This document shows, one piece after another, positions 17,038 to 23,716 of a DNA stretch of 64,000 bases (its first letter is position 1; each line of letters opens with the position of its first letter). The notes beneath the pieces are model-generated. The model saw only the letters and a program-made list of their open reading frames with translations, made no database searches and was not told where the DNA came from. This DNA is from Rariglobus sp. (GTDB lineage: Bacteria > Verrucomicrobiota > Verrucomicrobiia > Opitutales > Opitutaceae). The position numbers and the translations under genes are program-made. The DNA lies in contig JAQSWS010000001.1 in the NCBI GenBank assembly GCA_029266495.1, positions 43,647 to 107,646 on the forward strand. The letters run 5' to 3'.

Positions 17038-17406
17038 ATGGCCGACCCGAAGATCCTCGAAACCTTCCCGAATCCCGCTCCGCATCGCGATTTCATCATC
17101 GCGCACACTCATCACGAGTTCACCTCGGTGTGCCCGATGACCGGACATCCCGATTTTGCGACCATCACGGTGCGCTACGTGGCCGACAAGGCCTGCGTCG
17201 AGCTGAAGTCGCTCAAGCTGTATTTCCACGCCTACCGCAACGAAGGCATCTTTTTCGAGGCGGCGACCAACAAGATCTGCGACGACCTGGGCAAGGCGCT
17301 CAAGCCACGCTCGCTGACGATCATCGCCGATTGGAAGGCGCGCGGTGGATTTTCCTCCGTCATCACGGCCGAATACAAGCCGGGTGCGAAAAAGGCCCGC
17401 CGTTAA
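17038..17406 (+). CDS. queF: NADPH-dependent 7-cyano-7-deazaguanine reductase
   Basis: This enzyme reduces preQ0 to preQ1 in queuosine biosynthesis. The 122-residue length fits the short, single-domain type I QueF. The thioimide-forming Cys32 and the Asp39 lie in TSVCPMTGHPD. The QueF signature is VELKSLKLYFHAYRNEGIFFE-like at about 58-78, and the C-terminal Arg-Gly-Gly segment is present. ATG at 17038 is chosen; the longer frame from 16957 reads through the inverted repeat and has no family support. No other queuosine gene is in the window. Confidence 0.95.
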   Translation: MADPKILETFPNPAPHRDFIIAHTHHEFTSVCPMTGHPDFATITVRYVADKACVELKSLKLYFHAYRNEGIFFEAATNKICDDLGKALKPRSLTIIADWKARGGFSSVITAEYKPGAKKARR

Positions 17407-17462
17407 GCGGGCCCCGCAACGGGCGCCGCGGCGTTTCGGCCAGACGCCGGAGCCGCGGACCA

Positions 17463-18185
17463 TCACCACTTCTCGGTTTTGAGGAGGTCCTCGGGGGTGA
17501 TCTTTTCGAGGACGAGTTGGTCTCCGTCGTAGATGCGCAGCCACATGCCGTGAAGGGTGTCCTTGATCGGTTTGTTGGATCCACTGCCGGCCCACACAAA
17601 GCCGGGTTGCAGCACATACCGGTAGCTGGCGACGGTCTCGGTGCGGAAATTGATGCTCTCGTGAATGGGGATGGTGTCGATCTCGCTGCGTTTTTTGACC
17701 CGGCGGAATTTTGAACCCGAATCACTGTTACCCGGTCCCTGGTCCTGTTTCACGAAGAGCACATACTCTGCGCGCAACGTGGACAGGGCGCGGCTGCTTT
17801 TATTGCTGAGCGTCAGGCTGTAGCCCCACTGATCCTTAAAGGCGGCGACCGCGCCCCCACTTTGCATTTCTTTTTCCGTGCCGAACTTGCCGCGGCTGAA
17901 TTCGAGCAGCAGTTCATTCGGTTTGAGCATGGGGGGATTGGCGGCCGCCCAGGCCGTGAGCGCTTTCTGGTCTTCCTCGCTGAGACTGGCCAGTGGCAGG
18001 TCGAACAGCTGGCCGTCTTCGCGCTTGATCTTAACCTTCCCGTTCTCGACGGAAATGACATCGACCTTGATCGAGCGGCCTTGTTTGTCGGTGATCGTGC
18101 GCATCTCTGCCTGGAGCGAGACGAGGCCCAGTCCGCAGACGATAAGGCTACAGCGGAGCAGACGGAGAAATGACGAGGCTTTCAT
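17463..18185 (-). CDS. Exported SHD1-domain protein, paralogue 2
   Basis: This 240-residue protein has a signal peptide (about 1-24, ending SLQAE) and an SHD1-like domain at about 28-80 (TDKQGRSIKVDVISVENGKVKIKREDG, LASLSEEDQ). A C-terminal beta-rich domain is shared with the gene immediately upstream (RTET near mid-domain, DTLHGMWLRIYDGD near the end). The ATG at 18185 is 7 bp past the previous stop; the longer frame lacks a signal peptide. The two genes form an operon and arose by tandem duplication. SHD1-type domains are frequent in secreted proteins of Planctomycetes and Verrucomicrobia, but the role is unknown. Confidence 0.8.
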   Translation of the reverse strand: MKASSFLRLLRCSLIVCGLGLVSLQAEMRTITDKQGRSIKVDVISVENGKVKIKREDGQLFDLPLASLSEEDQKALTAWAAANPPMLKPNELLLEFSRGKFGTEKEMQSGGAVAAFKDQWGYSLTLSNKSSRALSTLRAEYVLFVKQDQGPGNSDSGSKFRRVKKRSEIDTIPIHESINFRTETVASYRYVLQPGFVWAGSGSNKPIKDTLHGMWLRIYDGDQLVLEKITPEDLLKTEKW

Positions 18186-18192
18186 AGGGAGA

Positions 18193-18945
18193 TCACCATT
18201 TTTGGGTGGTGCGAAGGTTTTCGGGCATGGCGGTTTCATACACCAGCTCGGTGCCGCGATAGATGCGCAGCCAGACTCCGTGGAGGGTTTCCCGGCTGGT
18301 GCTGTCACCCGTTTTGGCGGAGACGATGTTGCCGTTGTATTTGGATTTGATCGCCGAGATGGTTTCGGTGCGGAAGCTGGTTCGTCCCAGTTCGGGGATG
18401 GTGGCGATGGGGGTCTGGTAGCGCTTTTTCTTCAGGCCCTTGTCCTCGTCGACGTGGATGTTGTCGACCGTGGCGAACAGCAGGTATTCGGCGCGCAGAT
18501 TGTCGAAGGGCTGGGAGGTGCGGTTGACCACGGTAATGGCATAGCCCCATTTTTCCTCGGTGAGGGTGCGGCCGTTTTTGACGAGGTCCCCGTTGGTGAG
18601 GGTGACATCGATGTCCTTCTTGACGGTGTCGAATTTTCCGCGGCTGAGCTCCACCTGGATCGCGCCGGCCGGGAGCGGTTTGGCCGCTTCCGTGGCGGCC
18701 CAGCCCTTGAGTTTTTTCTGATCGTCTTCGCTGAGGGAGGCGAGGGGCAGGGCAAACACCTGGCCGTCGTCGCGTTTGATTTTAACCTGATCGCCGGAGA
18801 CGGAGAGCACATCGGCCTTGATGGACCGGCCTTGTTTGTCGGTGAGCGTGAAAGGATCGGCGTGCAGCCGCGGCATCACGCACATCAGCACCAAGGCCGA
18901 GACAAGCGGGCGAAAGGGGGCGGAAAAACGGTGCGCGTTCTGCAT
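18193..18945 (-). CDS. Exported SHD1-domain protein, paralogue 1
   Basis: From ATG at 18945 the product is 250 residues with a signal peptide (MQNAHRFSAPFRPLVSA to RLHA); a GTG at 18984 would add 13 residues. The SHD1-like domain reads TDKQGRSIKADVLSVSGDQVK and LASLSEDDQKKLKGWA. The C-terminal half matches the following gene over its length, including FRTETISA and ETLHGVWLRIYRG, so it is a diverged tandem duplicate. It is the first gene of a two-gene operon. No catalytic residues were recognised; protein-protein or matrix binding in the envelope is a guess. Confidence 0.78.
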   Translation of the reverse strand: MQNAHRFSAPFRPLVSALVLMCVMPRLHADPFTLTDKQGRSIKADVLSVSGDQVKIKRDDGQVFALPLASLSEDDQKKLKGWAATEAAKPLPAGAIQVELSRGKFDTVKKDIDVTLTNGDLVKNGRTLTEEKWGYAITVVNRTSQPFDNLRAEYLLFATVDNIHVDEDKGLKKKRYQTPIATIPELGRTSFRTETISAIKSKYNGNIVSAKTGDSTSRETLHGVWLRIYRGTELVYETAMPENLRTTQKW

Positions 18946-19146
18946 GGTTTGAAAGGTGGCTAAGGTGAGGACGCTGTCTTTCACATAAAGTAACGGAAGC
19001 GGCGAACTTATGTCCGTTCATGACCGGGGGAAACAAGTTCAATCAGGCGAGGAGCGGCCGGGGCTTGGGGCGAAACGGCGCCGCGAGGAATCGTTTGGGC
19101 AACAAAAGCGTTTATCTCGGCCATAAAGTGGCCCAATTATTGAACT

Positions 19147-19953
19147 ATGAACCCCCTGTGCCGTCTGCCCTTTTGGATTTGTGTGATGGTAATGACCTCG
19201 ATGTTGCCTGCGGCGGAGCCCGCGGCGCCCGCGGCGCCCGTGGCGCCACCGGTGCCCGAGTTGCGCGGCGTGCTGGTCACCGGCACGGAACGGCGGTTTG
19301 CGCTCTCCTTCCCGGGCGGCGACAGCGCCTGGGTCATGGTGGGCGGCAAATTTTCCGGATGGAAGGTGACTGAATTTCGCGCGGCCGAGGATGCCTTGGT
19401 GATCGCGAAGGACGGTCAGGAGGTGCAGTTGAAGCTGTCTTCGAGCACGATCGGCGAGGCCGACGTGAAGGCAACGCTGGCGGATGCCGATGACGTGCTG
19501 ACGAAGATGAAGTTCGACGAGATGTTCGAGAAGCTCATCGCGCAGCAGAAAAAATCGATGGTCGAGATGACGCGGACGATGACGGGCAACATGAAGGGCG
19601 TGGACGCCGATGCGGCCGCGGCGTTTCAGTCCAAGGCCATGGACCTGATTTTTGCCGAGATGAAGCCGGAGGACATGAAGGCGGACTTCGCGAAGATCTA
19701 CAGCGAAGTGTTCACCAAGGCCGAGTTGAAGGGGCTGGGGGATTTTTACGGCACGGCGGCGGGCCAGGCGTTGACCGACAAACAGCCCGAGCTGCAGAAG
19801 AAGACGATGGAACTGATGATGCCGCGCATGATGGCCGGCATGGCGAAGATCGGTCCCTTGAGCGCGGAATTTGCGAAGCAGCAGGCGGCAAAAAAGAAGG
19901 CCGCCGCGGAGGCGGCTGCCGCGCCTGCGGCTGCTCCGACTCCCGCGCAGTGA
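19147..19953 (+). CDS. Exported DUF2059-family protein
   Basis: The 268-residue protein has a signal peptide (1-22, LPAAE), an Ala/Pro linker, and an SH3-like strand-rich segment at about 36-100. A helical DUF2059-type domain follows at about 115-225, with FDEMFEKLIAQQKKSM, a FAKIYSEVFTKAELKGLGDFY block and GQALTDKQPEL. The tail is an Ala/Lys-rich, low-complexity stretch. DUF2059 proteins are periplasmic with no established activity. It is divergent from the SHD1 pair and has no obvious partner. Confidence 0.78.
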   Translation: MNPLCRLPFWICVMVMTSMLPAAEPAAPAAPVAPPVPELRGVLVTGTERRFALSFPGGDSAWVMVGGKFSGWKVTEFRAAEDALVIAKDGQEVQLKLSSSTIGEADVKATLADADDVLTKMKFDEMFEKLIAQQKKSMVEMTRTMTGNMKGVDADAAAAFQSKAMDLIFAEMKPEDMKADFAKIYSEVFTKAELKGLGDFYGTAAGQALTDKQPELQKKTMELMMPRMMAGMAKIGPLSAEFAKQQAAKKKAAAEAAAAPAAAPTPAQ

Positions 19954-19965
19954 CAGTGAGGTGGG

Positions 19966-20730
19966 TCAGGGATTAAGCGCGGCGAGGGTCGCGGCGTGAA
20001 GCGCGGGCGTCGTCGCGACGACGGACGTGCCCTTCATCGGATCGCCGCCCTGCCAGTCGGTGATCACGCCGCCGGCGCCGCGGACGACCGGCACGACGGC
20101 GGCGAGGTCCCAGAGGTTCATGATCGGGTCGACGGCGATGTCGGCGAAACCGGCGGAGAGCAGCAGATAGCCGTAGCAATCCGCCCAGGTGCGCACGAGG
20201 CGTGCACGACGGGCGAAGGCATCGTAGGCGGCGCCGTTCTGGTATTTCGCGGGGTTATAGGGATCGCTGGTGAGCAGGGTGGCGTCCTCGATCCGTGCGC
20301 AAGGCCGGACGCGCACGGGGCGGCGGTTGAGCGTGGTGGTCGTGTTGTCGCCGATCATCAGCTGCTGCAGGATAGGCTGGTGGATCGCGCCGAGCACGGG
20401 TTGACCGTTGTGCAGGAGCGCGATGAGCGTGCCCCAGAGCGGCACGCCGGTGATGAACGCCTTGGTGCCGTCGATCGGATCGAGCACCCAGACGAATTCG
20501 GCGGTGGGACGGTCTTCGCTGAATTCTTCGCCGATGACACCGTGCGAGGGAAACTTTTTGGCGATCAGTGCGCGCAGGAGTTGCTCGGCGCCTTTGTCGG
20601 CGGCGGTCACGGGCGAGTCGTCGGACTTGATTTCAACCGCCAGCGCAGGGTTGGCAAAATAAGGGCGGATGAATTCGCCGCTCTCGATGGCGAGCTCGGT
20701 GAGAAACGTGCGGTAGGGCGTGAGGTCCAC
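19966..20730 (-). CDS. hisN: Inositol-monophosphatase-family phosphatase, HisN-like
   Basis: This is a metal-dependent phosphomonoesterase of the inositol monophosphatase superfamily. The two metal-site motifs are GEEFSED with VLDPIDGTKAFITG, and NLWDLAAVVPVVRGAGG near the C-terminus. The spacing and the ITGVPLWGTLIAL segment resemble the HisN type of histidinol-phosphatase more than SuhB. The GTG at 20730 gives 254 residues, the usual family length. The longer frame to 20859 is rejected because its first 43 codons run through a palindromic repeat (20741-20835). Histidinol phosphate as substrate is likely but not proven by sequence. Confidence 0.85.
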   Translation of the reverse strand: MDLTPYRTFLTELAIESGEFIRPYFANPALAVEIKSDDSPVTAADKGAEQLLRALIAKKFPSHGVIGEEFSEDRPTAEFVWVLDPIDGTKAFITGVPLWGTLIALLHNGQPVLGAIHQPILQQLMIGDNTTTTLNRRPVRVRPCARIEDATLLTSDPYNPAKYQNGAAYDAFARRARLVRTWADCYGYLLLSAGFADIAVDPIMNLWDLAAVVPVVRGAGGVITDWQGGDPMKGTSVVATTPALHAATLAALNP

Positions 20731-20740
20731 GGAGGGCAGT

Positions 20741-20835
20741 GTTGCCCATGGACCACACGGAACACACGGAAAAATTGAGAAGAAGTAGGTTTCGACTCCG
20801 GCGCTTCCGTGTGTTCCGTGTGGTCCGTGGGCAAC
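20741..20835. repeat. Near-perfect inverted repeat with 31-bp arms
   Basis: The arms 20741-20771 and 20805-20835 are inverted copies with about one mismatch, each carrying GACCACACGG followed by AACACACGGAA. The loop is 33 bp. The element fills the space between the divergent hisN-like and exonuclease genes, and the exonuclease GTG start lies in its right arm. It looks like a mobile palindromic unit inserted at the promoter region. Confidence 0.8.
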
Positions 20836-21504
20836 CCTTGGACCGATCACCTCATTCACTTCGTCGATTTCGAAGGGAGCATTGCGTCAGGCATCCTTGA
20901 ATACGGGGTCGTTACCTTGCGTGGTGCGGAAATCGTGGAGAGTCGCACACGGCTCTGTCGCGCGACCGGGCGCGTGCGGGCGGAGGATGTGGCGGTGCAC
21001 GGGCTCGACACGGCGGCGGTCGCGGAGCACGCGCCCTTCGGCGACGAGTTTGAGGCGTTTGCACGCTGGCGGGAAACCGGGCCGCTGGCGGCGCATTTTG
21101 CCAATGCGGAGAACACGTTGATCAAATCGGTGTGGCCTTATCCGCGCACGTCTCCGGATTTCTCCCGGCCGGGTGCGACGGTGACGGAATGGGGGCCGTG
21201 GATCGATACGGGACGCCTTTATCCGCAACTCTACCCCTCGCTGGCGTCGGCGAAACTGGCCGACGTGGTGGCGGCGTTTGCGTTGCAACCGCGGCTGGAC
21301 GCGCTGGCGGCGGAGCATTGCCCGGTGAAGCGACGGCATTATCACTGTGCGCTTTACGATGCGCTGGCGGGGGCGTTGCTGCTGGCGCGGCTGGCGGCGG
21401 AGCCTTCGCTTGCCGGTCAATCGCTTGCGTGGCTCGTGGAAATGAGCACGCTGGATGGCACCCGGCGCGACGAGATGCGCCAGGGCGGACTATTCCAAAC
21501 CTGA
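20827..21504 (+). CDS. DnaQ-like DEDDh 3'-5' exonuclease
   Basis: About 225 residues from GTG at 20827. The first acidic pair is in HFVDFEGSIASGILEYGVV near the start. A middle acidic region (AAHFANAENTLI) corresponds to the HNA..D motif in altered form. The third motif is HYHCALYDALAGALLLARL. Such proteins trim DNA or RNA 3' ends. The start is uncertain, because the 5' end overlaps the palindromic repeat and no ATG is nearby. The stop is 10 bp before the GDPD gene, so the two are probably co-transcribed. Confidence 0.8.
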   Translation: MGNPWTDHLIHFVDFEGSIASGILEYGVVTLRGAEIVESRTRLCRATGRVRAEDVAVHGLDTAAVAEHAPFGDEFEAFARWRETGPLAAHFANAENTLIKSVWPYPRTSPDFSRPGATVTEWGPWIDTGRLYPQLYPSLASAKLADVVAAFALQPRLDALAAEHCPVKRRHYHCALYDALAGALLLARLAAEPSLAGQSLAWLVEMSTLDGTRRDEMRQGGLFQT

Positions 21505-21514
21505 CACTCTTTTC

Positions 21515-22258
21515 ATGATGAATGCGGTCGAAATCGTCGCCCATCGGGGTGCCTCGGCGGACGCTCCCGAGAACACGGTCGAGGCCGCCAACCTGGGCTG
21601 GTCGCAGCAGGCCGACGCGGTGGAAATCGACGTGCACCTGACGCGCGATGGCGAGGTGGCGGTCATCCATGACCACACGCTGTTGCGGACAACGGGACGG
21701 GATGCACGGGTGGATGCGCTGACGCTGGCGGATATTCAAAAACTGGATGCAGGCATCTGGAAAGGCGCGAGTTGGCGCGGTGTGCGCGTGCCTTCGTTGG
21801 GAGACATCCTTACGACGGTGCCGACGGGCAGGAAGCTTTTGATCGAGCTGAAGGCGGCGGAAGGCCTGGCTCCGGCATTGAAGCGCGCAGTGGCGGCGGG
21901 ACCGGTCAGCGCGGAGCGGATCGTGCTGATCAGTTTCGAGCGGGAGGCGCTGCGTGAAGCGAAAAAGGCGTTGCCGGACTGCCGTGCGCTGTTCCTGGCG
22001 GACACGCCTGAGGGCGCACCGGAGAAGTTGCCCGGATTGATCCGGCTTTGCCGTGAGGAAGGGTTTGCCGGGCTCGGCGTGAGCACCGGCTGGCCGATTG
22101 ATGCTAATCTGGTCGGGCGGTTGCGTGCGGAGGGTCTGGAGTTGCACGTCTGGACCGTGAACGATGCGCGACGGGCCCGGGCGCTGGCGGCCGCGGGGGT
22201 GGCGAGCATCACGACGGACCGGCCGGGCTGGCTGCGGGGAAAACTCAGCGAGGACTGA
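21515..22258 (+). CDS. Glycerophosphodiester phosphodiesterase
   Basis: This 247-residue enzyme hydrolyses glycerophosphodiesters to glycerol-3-phosphate and an alcohol. Family motifs are VAHRGASADAPENT, the metal ligands in AVEIDVHLTRDG, VIHDHTLLRTT, and LHVWTVND near the end. There is no signal peptide, so it is cytoplasmic. Two tandem ATGs (21515 and 21518) are possible starts. Its 3' end overlaps the convergent HAD gene by 14 bp. Confidence 0.92.
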   Translation: MMNAVEIVAHRGASADAPENTVEAANLGWSQQADAVEIDVHLTRDGEVAVIHDHTLLRTTGRDARVDALTLADIQKLDAGIWKGASWRGVRVPSLGDILTTVPTGRKLLIELKAAEGLAPALKRAVAAGPVSAERIVLISFEREALREAKKALPDCRALFLADTPEGAPEKLPGLIRLCREEGFAGLGVSTGWPIDANLVGRLRAEGLELHVWTVNDARRARALAAAGVASITTDRPGWLRGKLSED

Positions 22259-22895
22259 AGGCCGTCGTGAGTTGGTCGAGCGAGATTTCCACCAGGGAGC
22301 CGAGTTTGAGCGCGGCGTGGGCAAACTCGAAGTGAGCGGTCGAGGGATTGGGAATGACAACGACACGCAGGCCCGCGCGGTGGGCGGCGACGTGACCCGG
22401 GACCGAATCTTCGAAAGCGAGCGTTTCAGCGGAGTTCACTCCGAGGCCGCGCAGCGCGGCGAGGTAGACATCGGGCGCCGGTTTGCCGATCGCGACGTCA
22501 TCGCGACAGGCGATATGATCGAAAAACTCCAGCATGCCGCGGTGGGCGAGGTGGCCTTCGACATGCGCGTGCGAGGAGTTGGAGGCGATGCCGATTTTCA
22601 ATCCGGCGGCGCGGGCGGCCTTGAGAAGCTCGAGGGTGCCCGGGAGCGGAGGAGCGGCGAGTGTGAGCTGGCGTGCGGCCATGCGGTAGCGCTCCTCGAG
22701 GAGATTGCGATCGATCTCCGGGGCGTAGGCGGCCCAATAATCGTGGACGACATCGGTGTGGCCGACGATGTGGTGGAGCGCACCGCGATCCACGGTGATG
22801 CCGTCCTCCGTGTGCAACTGCACCCAGGCATCGATCAGCACCGTTTCGGTGTCCACCAGCAGTCCGTCGAAGTCAAAAATCAGCGCGCGCAGCAT
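22245..22895 (-). CDS. HAD-superfamily hydrolase, beta-phosphoglucomutase/phosphatase type
   Basis: The 216-residue protein starts MLRALIFDFDGLLVDTE, with the nucleophile Asp and acid/base Asp of HAD motif I. Motif II is GIASNSS, the motif III Lys is in GKPAPDVYLAAL, and motif IV is AFEDSVPG. The cap lies between residues 20 and 80. It most resembles subfamily IA enzymes that act on small phosphorylated sugars. The longer frame (to 22946) would overlap the terminator at 22933-22962, so ATG 22895 is chosen. Confidence 0.9.
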   Translation of the reverse strand: MLRALIFDFDGLLVDTETVLIDAWVQLHTEDGITVDRGALHHIVGHTDVVHDYWAAYAPEIDRNLLEERYRMAARQLTLAAPPLPGTLELLKAARAAGLKIGIASNSSHAHVEGHLAHRGMLEFFDHIACRDDVAIGKPAPDVYLAALRGLGVNSAETLAFEDSVPGHVAAHRAGLRVVVIPNPSTAHFEFAHAALKLGSLVEISLDQLTTAFSPR

Positions 22896-22932
22896 GGGAT
22901 CATTGTTGCGACAAGCGTTCGTTCGGGAACAC

Positions 22933-22962
22933 AAAAAAGCCGGCATCGTGAAGATGCCGGCC
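22933..22962 (-). terminator. Rho-independent terminator
   Basis: On the minus strand a perfect 9-bp stem (GCCGGCATC/GATGCCGGC) with a 4-nt loop is followed by TTTTTTG. It ends the PEP-CTERM gene at 22979-23641. Confidence 0.92.
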
Positions 22963-22978
22963 GAAAGCGTGATGCAAC

Positions 22979-23641
22979 TCAGACAGCAGGGGTCTTGCGA
23001 CGGCGCCAGGCGACGAACACGCCGGCGGCGGCCGCGAGCCCGAGGGCGACCGTGGCGGGTTCGGGGACCGCCGAACTCGTGAACTGGCCTGAGAAGCTGT
23101 AGTAGGCGGCAGGAAGATTGAAGGCCGCGTGATCATAGCTGATGAAGACGGTGCCGGTTTCGCCAACGAACGTGAAATCGAGCGCTTCAAAAAATGCGGT
23201 TGAGGGACCGTTGACGCTGAATCCGCTGATCATGGTGCCGGGCTGGGTGATCAGTCCGGAAAGAGTGAAAACGAAACCGGATTGATCGGTGTCCATCCGG
23301 AGCATGGCATCCGCATACATGCCAAAGTCGAAGGTGCCGTTGTCACGAAGCGTGAAATAGCCGTAATCGGTGAAAGAGGGCGATTCGCTGTAGAACGAAA
23401 AACTGGCGTTGCCTCCATCAGAGAGGATGAACGGGGTGGCGCCCGTGTAGTTTCCCGGAAGATACGATGATCCGCCGAAAATATAGTTCGCGTCGCCATC
23501 GGAGAACTTGAAGGAGGTGGATGCCGGGAAATTGCCCGTGCCTCCGGGGCCGGGTTGGGCGAAGAAACCGGCGGCTGCCGCGGATGAGCTCAACATCGCT
23601 CCGGCCAGAGCGAGGAGAAATAAGGCAGATGCAACTTTCAT
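22979..23641 (-). CDS. Short PEP-CTERM sorting-domain protein
   Basis: This 220-residue exported protein has a signal peptide (1-24, SSSAAAA) and a beta-rich, Phe/Tyr/Gly-rich body with no known enzyme motif. Its C-terminal tail is VPEPATVALGLAAAAGVFVAWRRRK-like: a PEP motif, a hydrophobic helix and a basic end. It is a likely exosortase substrate, fixed or processed at the outer surface. It is a single-gene unit with its own terminator. Confidence 0.85.
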   Translation of the reverse strand: MKVASALFLLALAGAMLSSSAAAAGFFAQPGPGGTGNFPASTSFKFSDGDANYIFGGSSYLPGNYTGATPFILSDGGNASFSFYSESPSFTDYGYFTLRDNGTFDFGMYADAMLRMDTDQSGFVFTLSGLITQPGTMISGFSVNGPSTAFFEALDFTFVGETGTVFISYDHAAFNLPAAYYSFSGQFTSSAVPEPATVALGLAAAAGVFVAWRRRKTPAV

Positions 23642-23716
23642 AATCTTGATAGGGATGGAATGCCCCCGTGGCCGCTCCTTGTAAAGCTCGGTGCACCGCG
23701 GGTGCCCAGGGCATGG

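Noticed and set aside
19966..20859. Longer start for the hisN-like gene (ATG at 20859)
   Set aside because: The added 43 codons are made entirely of palindromic repeat and spacer and exceed the family length.
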